From Hondaea fermentalgiana (taxonomy: Eukaryota; Sar; Bigyra; Thraustochytrida; Thraustochytriidae): a stretch of DNA of 64,000 nucleotides. The stretch spans positions 8,990 through 72,989 of the forward strand of contig NPFB01000036.1 of the NCBI GenBank assembly GCA_014084085.1, given 5' to 3'. Every line of letters begins with the position of its first letter. Positions within the stretch are counted from its first letter, which is position 1. Below the pieces are notes generated by a model that saw only the letters and a list, made by a program, of their open reading frames with translations, ran no database searches and was not told where the DNA came from. Position numbers and translations under genes: made by a program. Below, piece after piece: positions 19,993 to 28,812 of this stretch.

Positions 19993-21999
19993 TTAGTCTT
20001 GAATCTCGCTGCGAATTGGATCCTCCCACTCCTTGCCGTGAATTCGTACTCGATAGACACACGTGTAATTGGCATGGCCATGATTTGAGGTGAATTGAAA
20101 TTTGAGACGGGACAAAGGTGACTCCTTCTTGACGTGAAGTGGAAAGGTCTGCACAGGCTTGCCCTGGTGAATATCGTATCGAAAGGTGCCAAGGAGTTCC
20201 TGGTCTTGCTCGTCGCCAGCAAACGACGGGTGCCTGCGCAGACCCCAGACATGAAAGTCTCGAGGCGCAGAGCTCATGTGTAGAGCGATCTTCTCGGGGA
20301 TGTGATCCACCGAGACGTCCGTTGGAATGAGCGGCCGATGAAGCTCAATGGTGACGTTGCAGTTCGAAGGTTCGCATGCCCAGCAGTTCCCAATTGTTGT
20401 GTCGGAGTCAATGACAGCTTCTGCAGGTCGTGCCGGCGAGAGCTTCCAATCAAGCCATGCGAGGAAATTTGTCCGAAGATCAGGGGAATACTCGCCTGCT
20501 GTGAGCCCTTTGCCATGCACGATACGACTTCCTACGGATTCCAGCGCGTGGTCACGTATGCCGATTGTGTCTGCCGAAAAGACCTCGAGACGTTCGTCGA
20601 CGATTGACCGCAATAGCGTCAAATTCCGACAGCTGTTGCCACCGCACTCGTGACTCCCGGCATCATGAGCGCGCAGATTTGGAGCACTTTCTTTGGCTTC
20701 GCAGGCGACCTTTGCCGCGGTGCTGGCGTCTCTGGCCTTGGTAGCTTCGCGTTGGGACTCCTCGAGGGCATCTTCTGCGGCTTGCAGCCGATCCCGGGCT
20801 GCATCAGATACCTTTTTGATCTCCTGCGATAAATTTGACAATTCCTTGGCGTGGTCGTCCCGAAGAGCGTCCGCGGCACGGAGAGATGCGAGAGAAGGCT
20901 CGAGGTGAGCAATCGCCTTGTCGACTGCGGCCTGCACCTCGGCCACCTCCATGGCATCCCGTTGCTCTTCAGCGCTCGTCTTGGCCTGAGCAAGCCATTT
21001 GGCAAGCTGCTCAACTTCTTTTTCGAGATGATCGAGCCCAAGTTCAAGTTTGGTGGCATCCATTTCCTGGCGAACAATTGCAGTGACGAGACTCATATCG
21101 AGCGCTGGCACGATTTCGGGCGACGTGGGAAGCTCACCCTGCGCACCAATTCCATCCACATCGACGGCTGTCGCGCTCGATCCGGAGACGTTCTGGTCCA
21201 GAGGTGACGACCAAGACCCGAGAAAATCGACGTCACGGGGAAGCATGCCAAGGATTCCAATGACGAATATGGCGAGAATGCCTCCCATGAATCGACGCAT
21301 GAACAGCTGATTGTCTGCGTCACGTAGGGCTTGTGCTGCGCGTGACCGCGTGGAGTCAATGCCTTGAAAAATATGGCGCGCGGCTCCGCGGCATCTGTCC
21401 GCAGCTGACTGCAGCACGGCTCGGATCACATCGATGAGGGCACGCACGACCCCGGGCGAAGGGGCATTCTCGGTAGTGACGTCTTCATCGCTCTCGACTT
21501 CCTCCTTTTCGTCGTCTTCGTCGTCGTCGTCGTCGTCGTCTTCTTCTTCTTCTTCTTCTTCTTCTTCTGCACCATCTTCGTCCTCGTCACTTTCATCGTT
21601 GCTATTTCCGCCCTCGACCTCATACTGGTCATTCTCGTCGTCCTCATTGGCGTCAGCGTCAGCGTCTTCCTGAGCCTCGGCCTCTTGTTGACCATCTCCT
21701 TCACGTCCGTCTTCTTCTCGTGCTGCTGCTTGACTTGTTGCGGACGCGGCGGGCGTGGCGTCTCCAGCGGCCGACGTCGCGGCTCCTCCGTCCTGTGCGC
21801 TTTGCCCGGACGATATCGACGAGGTGCGTCTGCGCCTGAATCTGCTGATGGCTTGGACGGTGGCGAGGGAGTTGGCCATGTTACGCATGTTGCCGCGGTG
21901 CCGCGTGTCGTGCTGATGAGCAGGCGAGAGCGGGAGCTCGTCCCTCGAGAGCGACCGCCGCCGCCGCCGCCGCGGGGACGGCGACCTCTCGGCGTCCAT
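19993..21999 (-). CDS. SUN-domain (Sad1/UNC-84) inner nuclear membrane protein
   Basis: 668 residues. The N-terminal part should be nucleoplasmic: a basic Arg/Ser/Pro-rich start, then a strongly acidic region with an unbroken Glu/Asp run encoded at 21501-21568. A single membrane helix lies at about 236-254. A predicted coiled coil of heptad-like Leu/Ala and charged residues (about 295-440) should span the perinuclear space. The SUN domain occupies about 516-662, with the hallmark segments VDHIPEKIA, SSAPRDFHVWG, and the FQFTSNHGHANYTCVYRVRIHG end. SUN proteins pair with KASH proteins to bridge nuclear envelope and cytoskeleton. Its 3' end lies only 180 bases from the 3' end of the sorting nexin. 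Confidence 0.92.
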   Translation of the reverse strand: MDAERSPSPRRRRRRSLSRDELPLSPAHQHDTRHRGNMRNMANSLATVQAISRFRRRRTSSISSGQSAQDGGAATSAAGDATPAASATSQAAAREEDGREGDGQQEAEAQEDADADANEDDENDQYEVEGGNSNDESDEDEDGAEEEEEEEEEDDDDDDDEDDEKEEVESDEDVTTENAPSPGVVRALIDVIRAVLQSAADRCRGAARHIFQGIDSTRSRAAQALRDADNQLFMRRFMGGILAIFVIGILGMLPRDVDFLGSWSSPLDQNVSGSSATAVDVDGIGAQGELPTSPEIVPALDMSLVTAIVRQEMDATKLELGLDHLEKEVEQLAKWLAQAKTSAEEQRDAMEVAEVQAAVDKAIAHLEPSLASLRAADALRDDHAKELSNLSQEIKKVSDAARDRLQAAEDALEESQREATKARDASTAAKVACEAKESAPNLRAHDAGSHECGGNSCRNLTLLRSIVDERLEVFSADTIGIRDHALESVGSRIVHGKGLTAGEYSPDLRTNFLAWLDWKLSPARPAEAVIDSDTTIGNCWACEPSNCNVTIELHRPLIPTDVSVDHIPEKIALHMSSAPRDFHVWGLRRHPSFAGDEQDQELLGTFRYDIHQGKPVQTFPLHVKKESPLSRLKFQFTSNHGHANYTCVYRVRIHGKEWEDPIRSEIQD

Positions 22000-22518
22000 G
22001 GTTCTCGCTGTTCGAGGTGGTGGTTGCCTTGCTCACAGTGAAGGGCGTTTCAGATTTGCTCCGATTTCCAACATACCTAACCGTTGCTAGGAAAGATCAT
22101 TCGCATCATCGAGATTGGCCAGCCAGGCTTGAAGCAAAACATTAACGTAGGCTAGTATTCGGCACCCAGAAAGCTCACGATGTGAACGTATTGACGCTGA
22201 TGAGCTTGATGAAAGAAAATACGGCTCAGGCCGTCTTTACTGTTAGTGCGGAGAAGCGAAAACTTTGTGCGGAATTTGATGAATGAAACAAGAGCTTCGA
22301 GCAACGCAAGCTCTATCTATCACACGGTGAAGGCCCGCTCACGCAAGCGAATAAAAGCTTACATATCCTAGGCGTTCAGGTGTTCGTCCCGTGGCAAAGA
22401 GAAATCGCACATGCCGCGAGGCACGAGGTCGATCGGTGGATTCGTTCTCTGTTTTGCCCCAATTCGAGTTTTTGCTTTTGCACCAAAAGACAGCAAAGTC
22501 GAAACGTGGCCCAAGAAG
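22000..22518. promoter_or_regulatory. Divergent intergenic region between SUN (-) and FAM69-like (+)
   Basis: About 0.5 kb between two start codons on opposite strands, noticeably less GC-rich than the genes. An in-frame ATG at 22411 would shorten it to 411 bases. No motif recognised. Confidence 0.5.
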
Positions 22519-23868
22519 ATGAGGCCGACCGCGGCGCAGCGGCGCGCCCGCGCGCTGCAGGCAAACAGGGTGTACAAGAGGAAACGGCTGGCAGCTGTGC
22601 TGGCCGCAGTTTTTGTCGTTGTGGTCGCAGCCTTGGTGTTGTGGTCAATCTATCTCCTCATCCACGTTGCCGCCTCGTCACACGCAGCGAGCAGCATCGA
22701 ACAGCTGCAAGGGGAGAGCAGCGGAGTGCAAAGTAGTGCTGGATTGCAGCGGCTGCGCGCAAATGGTCAAGAGTCCCTTGAAAACGAGCTCGCAAACTGG
22801 CTGGACTCAGATCTTCACCGTTGCGAGTACGTCCAAGACCTTCTTGACAACGGCAAGTCAATCGGCCCACCGCTTCCCGAGTCGGGAAAGCAAAGGCCAG
22901 GCGGGCCCTTTTATCTCAAGCAGCCGCTTCTTCACACGGTGGACCCAGCCTCGGGCGAAGAGGTCGTGGTTCTCCGATACAATATTTACAACAAGAGTCC
23001 ATCCTGGACGCAACACACGGACAAATTTCGCAATACAATCAAGGTTCTTCTATGGAACCGACGCATTCAGAGCTCTATCTTCCCCAAGCTATATGGGTTT
23101 TGTAATTCGATCAACGGCTTCCATCACATTGTTGTTGAATTCATCCGCGACGATGTGTACGCTTTGCCGCCTCCTCTGGGATTGGATGATTGTTTTCAAC
23201 GCGCCGACAAGATCAATAGCCTCTTTGCGAGTCTTGACGAGGACTTTCATTTGACGTTTGCAGACATCAAGCCCGGTCAGTGGATGTTTCGCGCAGATGG
23301 CACAGCGGTGCTGCAGGACGTCGATGATATGGTCGTGCCCGGTGCTAAAATGGTTTACGACGACCTCGAAAAGTGGCACATGAACAGGATAGCGAGCGAA
23401 GCGCGTCTCTCTTGGCAGGAAATGGACCGCATCTGGCGCTTGAGCGTCATGCCGCGGAACGAGGTCTCTGTGCGCTTCGTGTCCATGAATCTGCCCTTTA
23501 TCATGGACAATCTTGGCTTCAAGTGGTCCAAGTGTGGAATGACGACCGAATTTGCAGGCTGCCTACGTCGCTGGCGCGCCTGGGCGGTGGAACTTGACGA
23601 TGCCGCATGGCCTTCGCCTCTTCAGCTTCGCGATGCACTCCGTGACTGCTACTCAACGGGAGACTTTACGCGGACCTTGCGCCCGGCCGCACCGTGGCGA
23701 GACCTCGAGCCAATGGACCCGTCTAAATATAAGCTGCCCACCGCGTGCAAGCGCGAATACGACAAACCTGATGGCAGCCAGACATTTACCAGGTGTGGTC
23801 ATTCTTGTTGCAGAAGCAAGGGGTCCGATAAATGCTATTACGCGGCCGCTGATCAAATGTGCACATGA
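22519..23868 (+). CDS. FAM69/DIPK-like divergent protein kinase, type II membrane protein
   Basis: 449 residues from the ATG at 22519. A basic N-terminus precedes one membrane helix (about 24-50), giving type II topology with a lumenal catalytic region. Kinase-like elements are visible. HIVVEFIRDD resembles a hinge, ADIKPGQWMF holds a catalytic-loop-like Asp249 and Lys251, and LQDVDDMV holds a DFG-equivalent Asp267/Asp269. This arrangement resembles the FAM69/DIPK (PIP49) secretory-pathway kinases. The last 35 residues are Cys-rich (RCGHSCCRS, then CYY and a terminal Cys), suggesting lumenal disulphides. The in-frame ATG at 22411 would add 36 residues without the basic-plus-anchor start. The family call rests on motif pattern only. 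The substrate is unknown and it could be a pseudokinase. Confidence 0.65.
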   Translation: MRPTAAQRRARALQANRVYKRKRLAAVLAAVFVVVVAALVLWSIYLLIHVAASSHAASSIEQLQGESSGVQSSAGLQRLRANGQESLENELANWLDSDLHRCEYVQDLLDNGKSIGPPLPESGKQRPGGPFYLKQPLLHTVDPASGEEVVVLRYNIYNKSPSWTQHTDKFRNTIKVLLWNRRIQSSIFPKLYGFCNSINGFHHIVVEFIRDDVYALPPPLGLDDCFQRADKINSLFASLDEDFHLTFADIKPGQWMFRADGTAVLQDVDDMVVPGAKMVYDDLEKWHMNRIASEARLSWQEMDRIWRLSVMPRNEVSVRFVSMNLPFIMDNLGFKWSKCGMTTEFAGCLRRWRAWAVELDDAAWPSPLQLRDALRDCYSTGDFTRTLRPAAPWRDLEPMDPSKYKLPTACKREYDKPDGSQTFTRCGHSCCRSKGSDKCYYAAADQMCT

Positions 23869-24293
23869 ATAAATGCCAGCGCAGACAGGAAAACGACGAA
23901 TTCTTTACGTGAGAGTATGTGGGAACGCCGAGTCGATTGGCCGTTTGAAAAGTTTGCGTTTGGACCCAAGTTTTTTCTTGGTTTACACTCTCCACTTGAG
24001 TCAGGTCTACCGGAAACTCTTTTTTTTCACCCATGCTAGCTAGTACTCTCATTGTTCGATCCAGTGCGGCATATGGAATATGAGTCATGCATCTACTGGT
24101 TACGTGAAGGCCGAGGCTTTAAACGACACGTACGCATGTGACGTCGCTCTTTCCGCCTCCCACGCGCATTGCAGCGTGTTTCGGGCTGTCAGAGAAACGG
24201 AAGTAACGAATGATCAAAGCAACAAGAAAACATACCATATCGTTGGGAACTACTCTCAAGAGAGAATCGTATTATTGCAAGAGAAAGCACAAT
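23869..24293. other. Convergent intergenic region, no gene seen
   Basis: AT-richer spacer holding the 3' UTRs of the FAM69-like and histidine phosphatase genes. Confidence 0.6.
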
Positions 24294-25193
24294 CTATGCG
24301 TCAGGAGGAATCGGGTTCGATGCAAGATGCTTGACGCCCTCGGGGATGGGCGGTTTGATGGGGAGCGGGGTGACGAGCTTGTATGATCCATCGCTCTGCT
24401 TTTCCATGACGGCAAGCTGGCCGCTTTTGAACTTTTCAAGCCGATTGAAGGTATTGACATCCCAGTGGAACCAACGCATAAGAAAGCAGTGAATGACCTT
24501 GGAGTGAGTGATGATGACATAGTTGTTGGGTCGGTCAACATGCTTCCACTTGCGGTACATGGTCTCCATAAAAGAGCTAACGCGGTCGTACACTTCTGCG
24601 GCTGCCTCACCTTGAGGCCATCGGTAAAAGAAGGAGCCCACCTTTTCGGATTGCTTCTTGTATTCTTCCATTTTTTCAGGGGCCGTGTTCAGGTGCCAAT
24701 CGCCGTGGTCCTGATTGCGTAGGCGCGGATCCTCAACGTACTGTAGGCTGTCAAGCTCGGTGAAGGACCCCGAAACATAGGAAAAAGACTGTTTGCAGCT
24801 TTTGTACGGCGACACGTAAAAAGTACAGGTTTCGTCGCCAATAATGTGCTTCATGGCCACTCCGGCGCGCAAGGCCTGCAACTTGCCCTCTTCGGTAAGA
24901 GGGCGGTCCGTCTCTGGTTTGAGAGCGCAGACGGGCAGTCCTGCGACTTGACAGTCGCAGGTGTGAGAGTACCCATGCGTTTGGCCATGCCTCATAAGAA
25001 TGATGCGCTGGGGCCGCTTGTCGCCCCGCTGCCACGTTTCGAAGTTGTACTTTGAGATGGAGCTCGCGACCTTGCTTGTGACGAACTCAGCGAATGGGTT
25101 TTCCGGCGGCAGATACACCCACGCCGCAAAGGGGACCGCGCCCAGGCCTGCGCCTGCGGCTGCTGCGGCGAAGAGCGCCTTTCGGGACGCCAT
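24294..25193 (-). CDS. Membrane-anchored histidine phosphatase (phosphoglycerate mutase-like, AT74 type)
   Basis: 299 residues. A hydrophobic N-terminal segment (about 7-29) looks like a membrane anchor or targeting signal. The histidine-phosphatase core follows. The phosphohistidine motif LMRHGQTHG places the nucleophile at His69, FYVSPYKSCKQS holds the second phosphate pocket, RLRNQDHGDW the acid/base loop, and VIITHSKV the second catalytic His220. The block FFYRWPQGEAAAEVYDRV and the FLMRWFHW segment match a group of plant and fungal phosphoglycerate-mutase-like proteins rather than the glycolytic enzyme. The ATG at 25193 is preferred because the in-frame sequence upstream (to 25520) is low-complexity and runs through a TGCC repeat. 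The physiological substrate cannot be read from sequence. Confidence 0.88.
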   Translation of the reverse strand: MASRKALFAAAAAGAGLGAVPFAAWVYLPPENPFAEFVTSKVASSISKYNFETWQRGDKRPQRIILMRHGQTHGYSHTCDCQVAGLPVCALKPETDRPLTEEGKLQALRAGVAMKHIIGDETCTFYVSPYKSCKQSFSYVSGSFTELDSLQYVEDPRLRNQDHGDWHLNTAPEKMEEYKKQSEKVGSFFYRWPQGEAAAEVYDRVSSFMETMYRKWKHVDRPNNYVIITHSKVIHCFLMRWFHWDVNTFNRLEKFKSGQLAVMEKQSDGSYKLVTPLPIKPPIPEGVKHLASNPIPPDA

Positions 25194-25197
25194 GGTG

Positions 25198-25227
25198 GCC
25201 TGCCTGCCTGCCTGCCTGCCTGCCTGG
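25198..25227. repeat. (TGCC)n repeat just upstream of a start codon
   Basis: Seven units start five bases upstream of the histidine phosphatase ATG, so they lie in its 5' UTR. Confidence 0.92.
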
Positions 25228-27295
25228 TCCGCTTCGCTCCTCGGTCGCCCGCCCTGGCCGTGCGCTCGCAAGCTTGCTGGACGGCCTCGCTCGCGGGCGA
25301 GGACAGGCCAGGCAGTCAGCCCCTGTCCCCTGGGGTCCAGTGGCGCGTGCGCTCGCGCGCGCGGTGGCGTGGTACTGGCGGCAACGATTCGTCCTTGGTC
25401 GTCAGAAAATGCATCTTTCTTGGACACGCTCGCTCCATTCCAGGGCACTTTTGAGACTTGAGAATGAGGCGATGATGCGGAGGGGAGAGGGCGAAGGAGC
25501 GGGGGAGCAGCGTGTTGCACTGCGAGGGACGTGACAACGATGTCATCAAAAAGTACAATTGGCCGGCCAGAAAGTGTCGAGCGTCTCCTCGCGAACCTCG
25601 TGAGACGTCAAGGTCTTCCTTCCGTCTCTCGTGCATCTCATGAAATTCTCGAACCGTAAGACGTCGAGGTATCCTCGCGAATCTCGGGAGAGGAGTGCAT
25701 AAGTTAGAATTTCACTTCTTGCCCACCTTGACCAAGCAAGCGCTTGTCTACGGTTCACGAGCATCTTCGAATCTATCAGCATGCTGTCAAGCGTTTTGGA
25801 GCAATCGTGGAGAACATGCCCTTTCTTACCCCTTGTTTCCCCCTTCTCCCGAATACGACGCCGGCCATCGTCCAGATAGACGAAAGGTGAGAGGGAATAT
25901 CGACATGACAGTGGGTGCACATGATGTGAGGTGCCATCATTGTGCCTGCACTTGTTTCCGGGACCTCCACCACCCCGGTGCATCGTACATATTATACGAC
26001 CGTGCACCGCACGCCCCATCTTGATGTCGTCAAGATGGCCGGCCACAGGTTTTACACTTGACTCTCAAGACGCATGTGCCGTGCTCCAGGACATGGAGTT
26101 CGAGCGCTCCACGCTTGGCTGTACGCGATCAAGGCCCTTCGCCCTCGCTCGCTGTCTGCGCAGCAAGCGTTTGCCTCCTCTATGTTTCTACATTTGCACC
26201 GGGCTTTACCGGTCGGGCTTGAAAGAAGAAGAGATGCGTGACAGAATCCAGCCGCCACTGCAAAACCGCAATCCTCGTCCTGCGCAGCCTCGGCATTTCA
26301 TCCGCGCTCCCTGCCGCGCCACGCTGCCCGATCCCCGCGCGACCTCCTCGCTCGCTCGCTCGCTTGCTCGCTCCCGCGCCCCTGTTTGCAGCGAGGCGCC
26401 GCAGCTCGGGTCGGGACCGGGCGGGTCCTCGTTCGCTCATCGTCATCTCATCAAAAATCCGCGGCGTCGAGCTCCATCCGTCCATCCGTCAGCGCCAGCG
26501 CCATCCATCGGCCTCCGCGAAGGCCGCCCCCGCCTGCCGACGCAGGCTTCGCAGACGCCCTCGCTCGCTTCGCTGCAGCCTGTGCCGTGCTGTGCCGGCG
26601 CAGCCTCGTGCAGCCCGGCGTCGCGTGCAAGCAAGGCACGCGGAGCGGCAGGAACTCGACGTCTATCTTCTGAGAAAGAGTCCTCGGCGACGGCCCTTGG
26701 CCTCCTCGAGGAAGGAGCCCGGCGCCGCTGTCGCGTGCAAGCTGTCGAGCACCAGGAACGGAACTCGACCTCGATCAACGGCGTGGAGACCGAGGCCGCA
26801 GTCAAGACCGGTGCACGCGCTGGGGCGCCGCCGCGAGCGAGCCCGGCCAAGGGACTCCCGAGATCAAGCAGCGATCTCGCCGTCTCGCCGGGCGCAAACC
26901 ACAGCCAAGAGCGAGCGAGAGCGCCAAGCTCGAGATCGAGCGAGGCGAGAATCTCGCGCTCGCCATCGCTCGCAGCCGCTAGCGGCTGCGGCCAGCGACG
27001 CAGCGCAGAGCAAAGCAGAGCAGAGCAGGGCAAAGCGTAATTTCGCCAGAGGCGCCAAGCAAGCAAGCACCAGTGACCGGGGCGCGCGGTGCACACGCAC
27101 ACACGCGCAACACGAGCAAACAAAGAAACAAAGAAACAAAGTCGACTCGCGCCTCCTGCTGCTGCGTCTGCGTCTGCGACAGCGACTGGCAGTGGCAGTG
27201 GCAGTGGTGCTGCTGCACATATCTCGGGCTCGCTCTCTATCGTCCACTTTTCGCCCGGACAGGCACTCTGTAGAGGCCGACACGGAGCTGATCCA

Positions 27296-27335
27296 TACAC
27301 ACACACGCACACGCACACACACACACACGCGCGAG
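27296..27335. repeat. (AC)n/(GC) alternating purine-pyrimidine tract
   Basis: Forty bases of near-perfect CA/CG alternation, a Z-DNA-prone composition, in non-coding DNA. Confidence 0.85.
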
Positions 27336-27857
27336 TGTTTCGTCTTTCATTCATTCATCCATTCCTTACAGTTAATATTCATCCGCACGCGCGCACACGC
27401 GCACACGGCGTCTCGTCTTCTTCGATTCTTTGTGCTGCTCCTCCTCCGCGCCGGCTTACACAGAGTCTACAGCGTCTCCAGTTACTACACTGTTCCCTAC
27501 TATACACGCGCGTGCGTGCACACGCTGCACTCGATCGCCGCGTCAATCGCAAGCGAGCAAGCGAGCAAGCAAGCCCGCTACAAACAGCCTTCGCCGCTGC
27601 CTCGACCCGGCCGGGCGGCGACGGGCGCGAGCAGCAGCGCGGAGCAGTGCGCCGCCGACGGCGCTGCGCCTGGCGGAGAGTCGAGAAGCGCCGAGAGCGA
27701 GCGAGCAAGCGAGCGTCTGCGGCTGCACTGCATGCACAGTGGCCGCACGCGCTGCACCTGGTTCGATCGACCCAACCAACACCTGGCAGCAAGTAATAAG
27801 CAAGCAGGCAAGCAAGCAGCCAGCCGCAGCAGCGAGAGCAGCAGCAGCAGACCGAAG

Positions 27858-27885
27858 TCAACTCAACTCAACTCAACTCAACTCG
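27858..27885. repeat. (CTCAA)n pentanucleotide repeat
   Basis: About five perfect units. Confidence 0.88.
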
Positions 27886-28618
27886 GACCCGGGGTCCATC
27901 GGGGACACGGAAGCGCGACCGGCCTCGCCTCTGGCCTTGGGTTGCCTTGGCTTGCCTTGGCTTGCCTTGTCTTGGCCTCGCGAGACCGCGACCAAGTCCT
28001 CATCTCATCGTCCTCGCTCTTCCGAGCTCGAGCCCGAGCCCGAGCTCGCTTCCTCGGCCAGCGACCGCTCGCCGCGCGTCTCCTCGCCAATTCCTACGTC
28101 GCCAGAGCCCCGAGCTCCTCGCGGACCGCGTCGCTGCCGCAGTCCCTGCACAGCTCCTCCAGCAGCAGGTCCAGAACGGGAGACGGGAAACGGCACCGAG
28201 GCAGGGCAGGCCGCGGGTCCCTCCCCCGCGCCGCTTTCCTCGCCTGCGCAGCCCGAGCCGCCGCCGCTGCAGCTGCTTGCTGCCCGGGCGGCGCGCGAGG
28301 ACCGCCGCGCAGCGCGCGCGGAGGAGACGGCGGGCGGGAAGCAGCCCGCGGTCCGCGGCGGCTAGTATAGCAGCTCGCAGCGAGGGCGCTGTTCGGGCGC
28401 TGTTCAATAGTAGGAGCAGCGCAGGCAGCGAGCAGGCGGCAAGTAGAGCAGGCCAGCAAGCAAGCAAGCAAGCAAGCAGCAAAACAGAGACGGCAGGGCA
28501 GGCAGCAGCGCGCCAGCCAGAAGAGAGAGCGGCGCGAGAGCGGCGCCTGCAGAGCGCGAGAGCGACGCCGCGCGGCGCCGCGCGAGGGAGGAGACGAGGA
28601 AGGCGAGGAAGGCGAGGC

Positions 28619-28649
28619 AAGCCACGCCACGCCACGCCACGCCACGCCG
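28619..28649. repeat. (CCACG)n pentanucleotide repeat
   Basis: About six units in the presumed 5' UTR of the FN3 gene. Confidence 0.85.
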
Positions 28650-28812
28650 GAGACGGGCGCCTGCAGGCACAGGGACCGCGCGGCGGCGTAGCGGACCTCT
28701 CTTCTTTCTGGCAGGCTTGACTGCGGCGAGCAAAGCCAGCGAGCGAGCGCGAAGGACGTGGAAGGACGGGCGCGGGGACGGAAGGTGGGAGACCGCCGAC
28801 GTGTTGCACAGC

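Larger units (their letters stand above)
25194..28812. other. Large divergent repeat-rich intergenic region, no gene seen
   Basis: 3.6 kb between the start codons of the histidine phosphatase (-) and the FN3 protein (+). It carries TGCC at 25198-25227, CGCT near 26350-26372, CA/CG alternation at 27296-27335, CTCAA at 27858-27885, TTGCC-rich DNA at 27934-27975, AAGC near 28458-28480 and CCACG at 28619-28649. The open frames of up to 710 codons here encode only Arg/Ser/Ala low-complexity sequence. A long 5' UTR for the FN3 gene is possible. Confidence 0.65.

Noticed and set aside
21501..21568. GTC/CTT trinucleotide microsatellite as a non-coding repeat
   Set aside because: It lies inside the SUN-domain gene and encodes its Asp/Glu run in frame.
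22180..22260. Possible C/D-box snoRNA (TGATGA and CTGA motifs)
   Set aside because: The boxes overlap and are in the wrong order and spacing, and no terminal stem is visible.
25194..25520. 109-residue N-terminal extension of the histidine phosphatase
   Set aside because: Passes through the TGCC repeat and is low complexity; the ATG at 25193 opens directly into a membrane anchor.
26238..28370. A 710-codon plus-strand frame and its overlapping neighbours in 25.9-28.4 kb
   Set aside because: Only Arg/Ser/Ala low complexity with embedded CA and CTCAA repeats; no motif, and other frames are equally open, as expected from GC-rich repeats.
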